Source: Sordaria brevicollis
Lineage: Eukaryota > Ascomycota > Sordariomycetes > Sordariales > Sordariaceae
Direction of reading: 5' to 3'
Assembly: GCA_033439795.1 (NCBI GenBank)
Contig: JAUTDP010000012.1
Coordinates: forward strand, 124,001 to 188,000
Length of the DNA: 64,000 nucleotides
The notes below the pieces were generated by a model. The model had not been told where the DNA came from. It did no database searches and saw only the letters and a list, made by a program, of their open reading frames with translations. Positions 23,841 through 35,878 of the stretch are shown here, in pieces (within the stretch, counting starts at the first letter, position 1; each line of letters opens with the position of its first letter). Position numbers and translations under genes: made by a program.

Positions 23841-26800
23841 GGGGTTGGACTGATGATTAATGAAGGGATGAACAAACCAAAAACCATCTTGGTCATGTCG
23901 GTGGAGGACCGTGGCCCTTTCGACTTGGAACGATACCTGCGCTTTCTCCGTTGTTCTGACGCATATACTCTTCGTGTTCCTGTTTTGGGGTCTTGTTTCA
24001 TGATTTTTGTTCGGCTAGGCGCAAAGAAAGCATCGGGCGAGATACCAAAAAATCAAACCTTTAAAAAGCCTGCATTATGGTTACAGAATAGACGATACCT
24101 TGGACACTTCCCTACAAACTTTGCTCTGCCATCCTATCCACATCTTGGGTCACTCCATTTACTTGTAGGACACTGGATGCTGACTAGCGACCGCTCACCG
24201 CAAAATACGCCATTCATATATCCTTTGACGACCTGGCTCTTGGACAAGTCAGGATACGAACCTCTTTCCCCTCACCGCGGTAAGTCCGACGACTCGCAAC
24301 GAGAAACAGCCGATCTTCAAGCACCCTCTGACCGAAGTGGAAGGCGAGCGTCAATATTTCTGCCTTTTTGCCCCCAGTGTCTTGGAATGTGGAAGCGGCA
24401 GTTCGGTGGTCCGGCACTTCATACAATATTCATACGGCATACCGAGCTGTCGGGCTCGGCGATTTACGGTAGTTGATTAACACCAAATGAAAAGTCTCAG
24501 TCACACCAGACGGATGCTTGCAGACTGAATCTTGGGTTCGGCAACGCAGGTGTGAGGTTGGTTCGGTAAATCCTTCCGAAAAGGAGGTTGGGATGCGGAA
24601 TCCAAGATACAGTACTCGCATGGTAGCGGCAATGTGGAAAGAATGGAAGGCGAAAGGTTCAGATGAGGTGAGCTGGAGGAGGTGTGGGAGGTAATGAATC
24701 TCTGCAGCAAGCTGTGTTCGTGTAGATCTATCTGTCTTGAAGGTGGAAGAAGGTGAGGAGACGGTGAGAGGAGAGTGAAGCGAAGATATGGCGCTGAGTC
24801 TTGTTGAGACAAACCACTTTCTCAGGTCTCGGGAAGTGTCCGCGTGTGCGATGAGATGTGTCTAGCCTTTTCGCACTTCTCCGAATTGCTGTTTTTAGAC
24901 ATAGGAAACTGGGAGGTGCCTGGCAGCGATGAAGGTTCGCAGAGAAGAGGAAGAGTCGTAGATCTAAAAAGAATCGTGAGAGTATTTCTGGTTTGAACTT
25001 TTTGAAAGAGAACGGTAGATTTCACAAGCAGTTGAGTTGATGAAAGTAAGAAAAGCAAAGCTGAGACCATCGTTAGTAGGTTGCTCTTGTGAAGTCGTTC
25101 GCGATAAAGATGTCCCGAGATGGAGATGGTTGTAAAAGATGGGGCTGAAGGCCAAGGCCCGCTCCGAGCCTCTCCACGCTAGCTAGCGAAAGCCAGAACC
25201 AGGTCCGTATCCAATTGGGATGAACCACTGCACCCGCTGGCCGACCCACACACCGGCCGCGCGGTGTGCTAAAATGGTGGGTCTATCTAATGTATTTTAG
25301 CTCTAGCCCACATATATGAGCTAACAGAACCATGGAGCTAAACCTTATTTAGGTCTCACCAAGGAAATGTGTGAGTGACATCACAGAAAGCAACAAAAAA
25401 GCTGCACAAGGTGACATTGGCACATCGAACATCGAAATGAGAGGGTGGGAGAGGATTGCCGTTTACCGGTTTCCCCTTTTCCGTCCGCCGCCCGTCCGCA
25501 CTCCGGAAGTCGGTTTTGTGTGAAATTCAGGAGGTTGGAGATAAACCGGAAATGGTGTTGTGTTGTGTTGTGTGGTGTGTGGTGGTGTCGTGAGGTGGGA
25601 TGCCCTGAGGCGTCGTCGTCAATGTGACGGCCGGGGGTTGGGTCCGCGTTTAGGCCCTATCGCGAACCCGTTTTCAAACAGCCTTTTCGCTTTTTCGATT
25701 TCGATGAACGCCGGGGTTGGGGGTTGCTTGCTGGCAACATGGTAGCCAATGGATTCTGAAGAGCCAAAGATTCGTTGATAAGACAATGTCTTCTTTCTTT
25801 TTCTTTGGTTGATGGTCTCATAATGATGTTTTGACAACAGGTTTCGGGCAATGCATCCAAGGAGACAATGTCTTCATTGGGGATGGAGGCAGAACTTGTG
25901 GAAGCAGCTCACACTCATTGACAGTTCCACTTGGGTTCGGTAGAACTCCGAACTCCCGTCGATAACCTAACCAATTCCCCGCCGAATGTAGAAAGGCAGG
26001 AACAGCTGAGCTCTTGATTGTCCCAGCCATCTGGGATTTCGACAATGGGAAAGTGCGTTCGCCAATGCATTCTCAACAAACGAACAACGGGAAGGAAGCT
26101 TCCAAAAGTTACAGAAAAGGATGTTGAAACTGGCAGATTGCAGGAAGGCTGGACGGGTGATGGCCTGCTTCACCTGCCTGCTCCTCGACCAACTTCTCCT
26201 GCGTCTCCTGCACCATTTTCCAGTATCATGCATCTTGGCCTTCAAGGTGCAGAATGGATACGCAGCTCCTCTTCGAGATTGGCCAGCCGGCTTTTGAATG
26301 TCAGGCTGTCTCGGTAGTCGGGACGCTTGACTGGCCTCACTAGCACCCACGGCGGAGACCCGAAGAGAGACACCATGCCCAGCGGCGCGGCGGGCGTCTC
26401 CAAGGACAGGGATTTTGTCCCTTGGCAAGGTGAGAATTGGATCATGGCGCCTCGATTTCCATCCACCCATTTTCCCGTCCTGGATTTCACGGCAACATGG
26501 GTCCCAGATATGGCAACGCACCAGGCCAGTTCCTGGACATCCTCGACGCCATGTCACCGTACCTCCAATCCTCCCCGCCTACCCATCCTCAAGCTGGACC
26601 TTTCTTCCGGATACAACAGAGCTCTCGATATCTATGACACCGGCAAGCCATCGATACGTCTTCCTACTGCCTCTGGTTGATGGTGATGGCCCAGGATGAA
26701 GAAGCCAGAGAAGAAGACCTGTGTCTCAACGGTGGGCCTGATGTCCCGGACATATAGCTCTTCTTGTCTGCCTCTTCAGTCCTCCTCGTTGAAGATTCCT

Positions 26801-27181
26801 ACGGGGTGAGGGATACTGAGTCTTCATCCTGACGGTACCCATGTCATATACGTGCTACTTAAACCAGTACACTTCTACCTCTGCTATGATCTCGATCCAG
26901 GTTTTGATCGTTTGATCGGCCCCATGCGATTCCACTCCCATATTTCCCCAGGCCAGTACCCTCGACTGCTTGTGGATACCCAGTTCTCACTTTTTCCATG
27001 GTATCATTTCTTGGTTTGCAGCCCATTGTTGTTTCCCTTTGGTTCATTCATCTCTGATAAGTCAGCCATGCCACTGGGTCAGATGTGATAGACTCCCTGT
27101 GGAAGTTTCCAGGCTCCATTCTTCCTCACCTGTCACAGACTCGAGCCGTCTCGGTGCGGTGCCGTCGACGAAGGCAGCAGA
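23841..27181. other. 3.3-kb intergenic region without a supported gene
   Basis: Balanced composition, not RIP-altered. Many overlapping open frames of 60-200 codons exist on both strands, most starting at TTG or GTG and none with a domain. A minus stretch near 26,245-26,345 (LTFKSRLANLEEELR) has a coiled-coil look but no continuation that I could splice. The last part before 27,182 is probably the promoter and 5' UTR of the TM198-like gene. Confidence 0.45.
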
Positions 27182-30100
27182 ATGAGGGCCTCGTCCTTGG
27201 TCAATGTGAGGCACATGTTGTGCCTCTTCCTTCTCTTCACCCTCACGCTCGGAGGATTGATCAGACCAGAAAGAAGGCAACAGTCGGAAATCTCGAATAC
27301 AATCTCCTCAACCCGAGCCCCTACGAGCGTTATCGAAAGCAGTTCAAGCTCGCCAACTTCGACAGGAGTAACCGAAAGCTTTTCGAAAAGTTCTATACCA
27401 GCCACTACAATCACCTCTATGCCTACATCGAGTCAAGCTATTCCAACTGCAACCGGAACTACCAATAGCTCATCAGCTTTCGATAGTAGGTGATCTCAGT
27501 CCATAAGTGTTAGGTTCTGTGAGTAAACAACTTACATACCGGCCACTAGTTACGATACCTCAAGGCCAACTTCCCATCCAGCCTAATATCACTCCTGGCT
27601 GGGCAGTTTCCGGCGCTTTACTCATCCTGACCGGTATCATATGCGCCTTGGTCGGAATCAGGAAGAGATGGCTTCACACGTTCCTCACTACCGGCTTCCT
27701 CGCCAGCTTAGGAACCACTGTTTTGATCCTTTACGTGGCCAATCTGCCAGTCAGTGACGCCGTACAGGGAGCCTATGTCGTGGCTGCAGGCTGTACTGGC
27801 CTGATAGTCGGCGGCTTGGCCATCATATTCCAGGATTTGGCCGAAGGTCTAGCCTGCCTGCTCGCTGGCTTTTGCTTCAGTATATGGCTGCTTACACTCA
27901 GGTCCGGAGGTCTAATTCAGCACAGCGGCGGCAAGACAGCTTTCATTATCTTGTTATCTTTGGCCACCTTTTGCTTATACTTTACTCGCTGGACGCGCAC
28001 CTACGGTCTCATTGCCGCCATCTCCTTTTCGGGTGCCGCTGCTACAACTCTGGGTATTGATTGCTTCACCCGTGCTGGATTGAAGGAGTTCTGGGCCTAC
28101 ATCTGGGACCTCAATGACGATATCTTTCCTTACGGCACAGTCACTTACCCATTGACTCGTGGTATTCAGGCCGAAATAGCAGCTACCATGATCCTCTTTG
28201 CGGCCGGCATTGTTTCACAACTCAAGCTTTGGCGTTTAGTTAGACATAAACGGGACTCGGACCTCGCAGGACACGCAAGTGACTTGGAAGAAGAAGAAGA
28301 GAAGACTGCACGGCAGCTTGAGGAGGCGAGAGCTCGCGATCTCAGGGAGTGGGAGAAAAGGTACGGAGACGGGAAGATCAGACAGGTGCCTTCGTCGGAA
28401 GACTCGGGCCTTGGTGACATGGACAGCGAGAAGCGAGTGCGACACAGCCAGCGAAGCATATCGGCGGTTACAACAACCCGTTCCCGGTCGGCGACGGAGA
28501 CCGACTCAGGTATGGGCAATCCCGATCGCCCATTTGAACGGGCAGCAACCCCTTTGTCGTTGGCGCAGGCTACCGCGGCAGCAATGGCTTGCTCTCCCAC
28601 CCGTAACCTCCAAGGTGCCATCAGAGACTCGGATGATGGAACTTCTAGTGAGTCCAGTGGCGCTCCTGGGAGCCCAACATTCGATAAAAAGGAGAGTGAA
28701 GTCCGAGGGCCCGATACGCGAAGAGTGGTATCATCGGTTGTCCCCATTGCTACACCAACTTCTCAGTTTTCATCCGACTCAGGCTCAGGCCCTGAACCAC
28801 AACCTTCTCGACCGATGGAAGGACAAGCTGGCGGCAATGAGCCAGTCAGTGCAGGTGTTGAGAACGAAAAAATCGGACCTGGACAGACACCGCAGTATCG
28901 GTCAACCACGTTGATTAGGAAACTATCTAATGGCTCAGCTAAGCTGTTCCGGAATCTTTCACAGAGGGCTTCTCAACGCGAAGCTGAAATAAACCAGCTC
29001 GCTGGCGAGAGTCATGAAGAGCTGATTGCAGCGACATGGAAAGTCCGAAATGACTCGGAGTCCGTCGCCGTAAACTTCGATGACTTGGAGTCAGTCAGCG
29101 ATAAGAAAAGCATCGAAGACGCACAGGTGGTGGGGACTCAGATTCCTGGCTCCGAAGCACAACGTAAAGAGGAAGCAGACAAAACGGAAGCCATCGTCAA
29201 ACCGGCCGAGGAGACCACGAACAAGGCGTTGTCTGAAGATGAAAGTGATCAGACGGATCGCCCCCAGGCCCAGCAGGAATCAGGCATCCCATCAACAAGC
29301 AAAGGATACGCTGTTATGTTCAATGAGCCATATGAGTACCATGGAGAGAAGAAGAATGATCAACCAGTCGAGACAGATGTGCCTGCATCTATGGGAGGAT
29401 CAAAGCCAAGCGGAACGCCACAGTCGGACGAATCCTCGGGCGGCAGCCCCCTCAAGGATGACCTCGCACAGGAGCTTTTACCAGTTGCCATGTACTACCG
29501 GACAAACGAATGGGCAAAGCACTTGGACACTGCAGATTGTCTTGAAGAGCCAGTGGCGCCTCAACCTATTGATGATTCTACGGAGACGGACTCGGGCCTT
29601 CCAACCGAAAAGCCAGCGCCTGTCGATATCGTTGGTCTCCAACAGACCGCAACGAGTGCAAGCGTACCTCGAGCAATTCCTAGGACAACAAGCTGGGTGA
29701 CTAGCTACCTTGACCAACAACAGCGGAGTGTCCAACGAAGCAGCTCGGGACCTCTTTTGCAAAGATATCCGGAGGGTGGAAATCATGTCCCAGAATTTGC
29801 ACCAAAACCGGAGCCTGTGGTAACGAGAGCTTCACCGTATCGGTCTGCTTCCGAAACACTGAAGGGGCTGACATCAAGACTGCATGCCGAACCTATTGCT
29901 GAGGAGGGAGGTGTGCAAGCCCCATGGCCATCTCAACATCGGACGCCATCAACATTAATCGATACTCGCGAAGCACTTCTCCGCAGTAAATCACTTGGAC
30001 CTTTGTTCAACGCCGAGGCAATGGATGCCCTCCACAACGGATCGCCTGCTGCACAATCACACAATGCCGGCAGTCCTCCTGTCGATATCGACGACATTCC

Positions 30101-30731
30101 TCTTTCGCAGCGCCGCAAAATCATCAGGCAAAGCAGCCTTACTTACGACCTCAAAAACAACCGATCACGAGATATGCTCCGAGACTCAAACAACCCCAGC
30201 CCGAAGCTCAACCCGCAGTCATGGAATACTCCCACCTCTCCGATTGCCCGACCAGTCCGACAAGCCAGCAACACACCGCCAACACCCGATGCCGTCCGTC
30301 AAGCTAAACTCGCCAACTTTCGAAGCAGTGTCGCCGCCGACTTGCGGGCCTCCTCGAGTCGAAATGCACTAAACAACATTGCCACTCATATAACGTCCCC
30401 ACCACTGTCAACATCGCCCTCACAGCAACCCGTGGCAGTTTTCGATCCTTACTCTTTCGGTCATGTCATGATACAGCCACAACAACTCCATCCAGGAATG
30501 GGTCGTAGGAGCTCAACACAAAGAAACACCTATGGCTACCAGTCACAGCAACAGCAGCAGCAGGATCCGTTAGCAGCAGCAGGCTTTGCGATAGAGTCCC
30601 AACAGCAACAAAGAAGAAGCAGCGTTCCAACACCACCACCAACACAGATGCAAGTAGCACAAGCACACAGAGCGCACCGAGCGCATAGGGACGCGATGAG
30701 GAGGTTGCAGGCTAATGCCAAGGCGGAATGA
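27182..30731 (+). CDS. Signal-peptide, seven-TM TM7S3/TM198-like protein with a long cytosolic tail
   Basis: Exons 27,182-27,485 and 27,550-30,731 join in phase across a 64-bp intron (donor GTAGGT, acceptor CACTAG); 1161 residues. Using the overlapping GTGATC donor breaks the frame, so GTAGGT is chosen. Residues 1-26 are a signal peptide (LCLFLLFTLTLGG), followed by a Ser/Thr-rich extracellular stretch. Residues about 118-332 hold seven hydrophobic helices (from WAVSGALLILTGIICALVGI to IQAEIAATMILFAAGIVSQL), the layout of the TM7S3/TM198-like (DUF4203) domain. A charged helix (EEEEEKTARQLEEARARDLR) follows, then about 800 residues of disordered, Ser/Pro-rich tail with putative phosphosites and a Gln/His-rich end. 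Molecular function of the fungal family is not known to me. Confidence 0.9.
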
Positions 30732-31014
30732 TTGACAGAAATAGTATGATGAAAAAGATAATGATAATAACTCGGGTACACGCTTGGGACGGGAAAAAGA
30801 GAAATGAGAAGGGGAGCACACAAAAAGGCGACCATGTACGAAGCTGTAGTCATCAGCATAATCTTCTTTGTATGTATGTACATACCTAGCGTTACTATCT
30901 TTTCGAATATCAGAGCCAGGACTCAATTTATAATATGTGGCATGCTATAGTTATTAGCTATTATTGTGGCGGTATATAGGAGCCTATTCTGAAACATATC
31001 CACAACTGGGAATT

Positions 31015-31086
31015 GGACCGGTAGCTCAGGGGTAGAGCGTTCGGCTGCAGTCCGAACGGTCACGCGTTCAAATCGCGTTCAGTCCT
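31015..31086 (+). tRNA. tRNA-Cys (GCA)
   Basis: 72-nt cloverleaf: D-arm GCTC-AGGGGTA-GAGC, anticodon arm TTCGG-CTGCAGT-CCGAA with anticodon GCA, T-arm ACGCG-TTCAAAT-CGCGT, and U73, the discriminator expected for Cys. The acceptor stem GGACCGG / TCAGTCC has one C5-A68 mismatch and one G-U pair. No intron. Confidence 0.9.
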
Positions 31087-31105
31087 CAATCCTCCCAGTT
31101 GCATA

Positions 31106-31111
31106 TTTTTT
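31106..31111 (+). terminator. Pol III terminator of tRNA-Cys
   Basis: T6 run 20 bases after the tRNA 3' end. Confidence 0.7.
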
Positions 31112-31667
31112 GGCATTTCTTTTTAAGTAGTTTTTTTCCTCGTTTTTCGCGTCCTGTATTTTTTTTTTGGCACTTTTTCTTTCTCTTTGTGGCTTTTTCT
31201 TCTTTTTCAAACTCGAAATCATCTTGCTGGTCGGTGCGAAGAGAGGTATGTGACGTCAAGGTACCGATGTCTAGTACACTGCTAGGTAGCACCTGCCAGT
31301 ACAGGAAATTGGATTCTGATGGCATAGCAATCAAGTGGGGAAAGAACGAATGCAACAAGATTCAATCGTACGTCTGTCTGTCACAGTCTTTTTCCCACTT
31401 CACTAATGGAAGGAGCTTGACAAACATAATTTCACACTCATCAAAATTTCTGCACTAGGATGGAACCTTATGTCGTTCTTAATGCAATTGAATTCATAAA
31501 ATCGTTAACTCCCGAGTAATAACCATGACCTGCTCCGAGGTTTGTTGCGCGCGCGCCAGAAAAATCAACGGACCCAAAAAAGTGATATGTACAAGAAAAA
31601 GTCCCAGCCTGGACAATCGAAGAAGAAAACTCCCGCCCTCTTTAGAATGTGCAAAGCAACCCCTGAC
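31112..31667. other. Intergenic spacer
   Basis: T-rich first 150 bases, then ordinary sequence up to the stop codon of the acyl-CoA synthetase gene on the other strand. No gene seen. Confidence 0.6.
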
Positions 31668-33522
31668 TTAGTTGTTGGGAACGCACCCGTTCTTAGCCCA
31701 CACCCTCAGCTCGTTCTTCTTGATCTTGCCCGTGCTGGTCTTGGGCAGCTCCTTGACGATCTCGACCTCACGCGGAACCATGAACTTGCTGATGCTGCTG
31801 TTGTGCTTGGCCCAATCGATGACGTCCTGGCCCGTCAGGCTGGTCTCGCTACCTTCCTTGAGGGTGATGTAGGCCTTGGGGCGCTCGCCCCAGTGGGAGT
31901 CGGGAACGGCGACGACGCCGGCCTCGAGGATGTCGGGGTGTTCAGCGAGCATGGACTCGAGCGCCACGGAGGAGATGTTCTCGCCGCCTAGAGGTTTGAG
32001 GTTAGTTATCATGTTTGAGAGAAAAGGGTACAAAGTTAGTTAACTTACCAGAAATGATAATGTCCTTGGCGCGATCCTGGATGTGGATGCTGCCATCGGC
32101 GTGCCAGACAGCCAAATCGCCCGTGTGCAGCACGCCACCAGCGAACAACTTCCTCGTCGCCTCGGGGTCCTTGTAGTAAGCCTTGCAGCAAATGTTGCCG
32201 GTAAAGACAATCTCGCCGACCTCCTGGCCGTTCTTCTCTACGTCGATCAAGACGCCCTCAGGCTGGTCGGGCTTGATGATGCGGGCGGGCAAACTGGAGA
32301 TGAAGCCGTGTCCCTGGCGGGCCATCTTGGCGTACCTCTCATGAGGAGGGAGATTGTCCCACGAAGGAAGGATGTAACCCCTGGTGATGGGGCCATAGGT
32401 CTCGGTAAGGCCGTAGACGTGCACGGGGAAGAGGTTCAAGTTGGTCATCTGCTCGAAGAGATGGGGAGTTGGGGGCGAGGCGGCGACAGTGACGCGGACG
32501 GGCTTGGGAAGAGTCTCGGCCTCCTTGGCGGCGCAAAGGAGGGTGTTGACGGTAGGAGCGGCGCAGAAGTGCGTGACGCCCTCCTCCTTGAGCAGCTTCC
32601 AGATCAAGGGGTAGTCAATCTTGCGCAAGCAAACGTGGGTACCACGGACGGCGCAGACGGCCCAAGGGAAAGTCCAACCCACAGCGTGGAACATGGGAAG
32701 CGTCCAGAGGTACTTGGAGCGGCCATCGGCAACGTTGAGGCCAGCCTCGATGACGTTGGCGAGCGTGGCAAGGTAAGCACCGCGATGGGTGTAGACACAG
32801 CCCTTGGGCTTGGAGGTGGTGCCGGAGGTAAAGGGAATGGCAATCATGTCGTCCTCATTGGCGACGGTCTGGTTCTGGAGATCGGCCCAGCCCTTGTTGC
32901 CGGTAGCCTTGTCGTGCTGAAGACCTTCCATGACCGCCTCATCGAAGGGGCCGCAAAGCGCACCTTCTGTGGCATCAGTGTCCTGGCATATTGTGTTAGT
33001 GGCCGTTCCTTGTTTTAGTCAACGTTGACGCCCAAAAAGCTAGGTACTTACAACATCGATAATAACGGGAACGTTGGGGTGCGCCTTCTTGTAGGAGTCA
33101 AGAAGATGGGCGTACTCGGCATCGGCAATAATAGAATCGACCTCGGCGAACTCGAAGATATAGGTAATATCCTCAGGCTTCAAACGAATGTTGACAGGTA
33201 CCATAACACCACCACCCGCTACAATGCCATAGACGGACTCGAGGAAAGCAGGGGTGTTGGGAGCGAGGAGGCCAACGCGCTTGTAGTTATGCTTGCGCAG
33301 ATAGTAGGCAAGACCACGAGCACGATCGGCGAACTCAATGTAGGAACGTCTGAGTGTCTTGCCATTGGCGGTAATGTGGAAGATGGCCTCGGCCTCAGGC
33401 TCAATGGCAGCAGCCCTCTCAAGGAAGACGGTGGGCGTCAGGTTGTGAATGTGATGGGCCGGCTCTCCATGGGGAAGGAGGTGGTTCAGGACGCTCCTGA
33501 GTCTGGATGGCGCACCGGACAT
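31668..33522 (-). CDS. AMP-forming acyl-CoA synthetase (ANL superfamily)
   Basis: Three exons on the minus strand, 33,522-33,052, 32,982-32,049 and 31,987-31,668, give 574 residues. Introns are 32,983-33,051 (69 bp, GTAAGT, branch ACTAAC) and 31,988-32,048 (61 bp, GTAAGT). The enzyme activates a carboxylic acid as acyl-AMP and passes it to CoA. Motifs in order: P-loop TSGTTSKPKG (about 209-218), YGLTETYG (about 347-354), HTGD (about 442-445), the hinge SGGENISS formed exactly across intron 2, and the C-terminal TSTGKIKK with the catalytic Lys. The pattern is close to the short/medium-chain acyl-activating (AAE-type) ligases, so a medium-chain or branched fatty acid is the likely substrate. 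The C-terminus (VPNN) is not a peroxisomal PTS1 signal. Exact substrate unknown. Confidence 0.95.
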
Positions 33523-35878
33523 GGTGAGGTTTGCGTGCGTGGTTGGGTGATGGGTGGTGAAAAGAAGTAATGTAGAACGTCGTCAAATCGTCGACGCTGA
33601 AATGTCTCTTTCTCCAAGACAATAAACCGGGCGTGTGATGTAAGGGCCGGGAACCAAACAAGTAGAACAAGACAATGGGTATAATGATATCAAAGTATCC
33701 TGAACTCAAAAAGAGAAAAAAGCAAGCGGCTGTCCAAAACACTCGGAGCAAAAGCAGGTGCCGAAGTAATCGAGGAGGACGAGGGTGAAGAAAGTGAAAA
33801 GGGACAGGCAGAGAGGACGAAACAACAACAAATCAGGAGGTGTCGATATCTATAGCCAGGCAGAGGATCTCAGACGGGTTTATAGTTTGCAGGGATCCCG
33901 AGGCAGAGCCTCCTCTGGTCTGGGGAATGACGAGCAGGGGATACAGGGGAATTCGGTAAACGGGGTAACGGTGCCAGCCTTTGCTGAATCTGGATATTTC
34001 CAGCTGTCCGGACTCCATCCTCTCCAAGATCCTCGGGCCAAAGCAGCCAATCCACGGGGCGGAGGCTGTCGACCGCCCCAGAGTGTCCCCAGAATGTTGG
34101 AGACGCACGCTGTTGCTGGCCGTGATGCAGCATCGAGATAGGCGGGGTTGTCTTGGGTTGTTACGGGGTGTTGGCGGGGCGACAACGGGGTCGACGTGAG
34201 GATTATACGGGGTACACTCCGCAATCTGTCCTCGCCGTGGAGCTTGGCCCGGAGATGGTGGATGGGTTGTAAGCAAAGTTAGCAAACTCCAAGCAACGGC
34301 AGGACGGCAAAGATGGGGATCCCCTCTCCCCGCGTCCAGCGTCAGCCAGCGGGGAGCCCTCCAAAAGCCCGCCTGTCCAAGCAGCTGTCCAAGCATGGAA
34401 CGAAACCCCAAAAGCAGCCGCCCGGCCAGGAACACCTGCGCGATCGACTCAGTGCATCACCGCACTCTTAACCGCTTTCGGAAGCCAAGCCAATCCACCT
34501 CTCTGAGAACCGATGTCGCACCAAGCAAGAGAAGCCGAAGCTGACCGAACGAAAGCGAGAAGGACAAGCCGACGACGTTGTCTGTGTTGTCTTTCGTCTC
34601 TGCCTTTGGATTTTGTTGATAAAAAGGTAACAACCCGTCACAACGACTCTGCGCTTGTTGCTTGATGGAAGCCCGGGCTTCTGTCCATGCCCGCCCAGGC
34701 TAAAATAAGGCCAAGGATGACATCTCAACCCCAGATTCGGCCCAACCGCCAAGATAGCACGATTCTGGGGTTGGCATGAAAGATAAGGACCAGACGAGGC
34801 GTCAGGTGACTGAGGTGGCTTGTGCGTTATGCATCTCAACCACTCAGCGCTCTCAATTGAACAAGATTTGCGGAGAAAGGAGCCAAGTTGCCGAAACCGG
34901 TTAGAAAATCTCGTCGGATCCCGTGCCCCGCGCAAGATGGAGGAGACAGGCCCTAGGTACCCCACAAAACTCGGCTTCCCCAAATTCTCCAACTCCAAGT
35001 CCTCCTGTCCTTGCCCCTTGTCTCATGGAGGGGTCTCGTCAGGATCCCAATTCTCACTTGCTTCATCAACTCACCTTTTGTCGCCGGGGGCAAATATACG
35101 ATATCCGAAACCACCATCTGTGACCGGACATTCCGATTCCTCCTGGACGCTGAACGCCTTCAGGTCGCCTGGAATCTTCCATTTCGACAGTCCCATCGTT
35201 ATGAAACTATCCATCACGTTAATTCGAGACAAACTTTAAATTTGTGCACCGGGTCAGTTCGGATGGCGGTGTGCTTTGCGTCATCCCGTTCGGAAAGACC
35301 CTCCATCGACCTCAGTTTGTACAACGACAATGCTGGATTGTTTTGTTAGCTTGGGCTGGCGTCGAGGCATTTCGTCACATTCTGCCCAAGATGTCCAGAA
35401 GAAGATGAAAATTGTTGGGCAAGCGCGAAAATACCAAAAGTCGATGTTTTACGGCCACTGCGTTGAAGAGTGATCCCTCGTAACGCAGAGAATTTGGCTA
35501 TCACGGGATGGTCACTGACAATCCCCTTGACGTCGGGTGTGCGACGATTACATACACCATCGGACAAGCCTACAGAAGAAACAAGCTTAGACGGGATTGA
35601 CATCAGATATAGGTATCACGACTCGACATGCATTTCTGTTCGATTCATCTGGGTGCTATGGTACCAGACAACGCACTCGAAAAGGGGGTAGCAACATATG
35701 ACACATATGACCCCCCCGAGAACACTTAAAAGCCATCGCAAAAATCCCCCCTTCCCTTATAGGTACTAACACGCTTGCGCAATTCCATCACATCAAATTC
35801 ATAACAGATATCCATCCCACAGCCCATGTTTTCTTTCCTTCTCCCCCCCCCCCCCCCCCCCCCTTTCTTTCCATCCCC
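33523..35878. other. 2.4-kb intergenic region, promoter of the synthetase gene
   Basis: No supported gene; open frames are short, overlapping in several registers and lack domains. The part next to 33,522 should hold the synthetase promoter, and the part next to 35,879 the 3' UTR of the beta-glucosidase gene, with a poly-C tract. Confidence 0.55.
35843..35863. repeat. Uninterrupted (C)21 homopolymer
   Basis: Twenty-one C in a row on +, 16 bases beyond the GH1 stop codon; it would be a G21 run in the GH1 3' UTR. Its length may be uncertain because of sequencing slippage. Confidence 0.9.

Noticed and set aside
23853..24476. 207-codon open frame on +
   Set aside because: Begins 12 bases after the stop of the three-TM protein gene, has no recognisable domain and no biased codon use; likely 3' UTR and spacer.
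25967..26557. 196-codon open frame on - with overlapping frames on both strands
   Set aside because: Starts at a non-ATG codon, unusual composition, no domain. A coiled-coil-like piece in another frame could not be joined by plausible splice sites.
32083..33018. 311-codon open frame on + antisense to the acyl-CoA synthetase
   Set aside because: Same cause as above; the sense frame has all catalytic motifs and clean introns.
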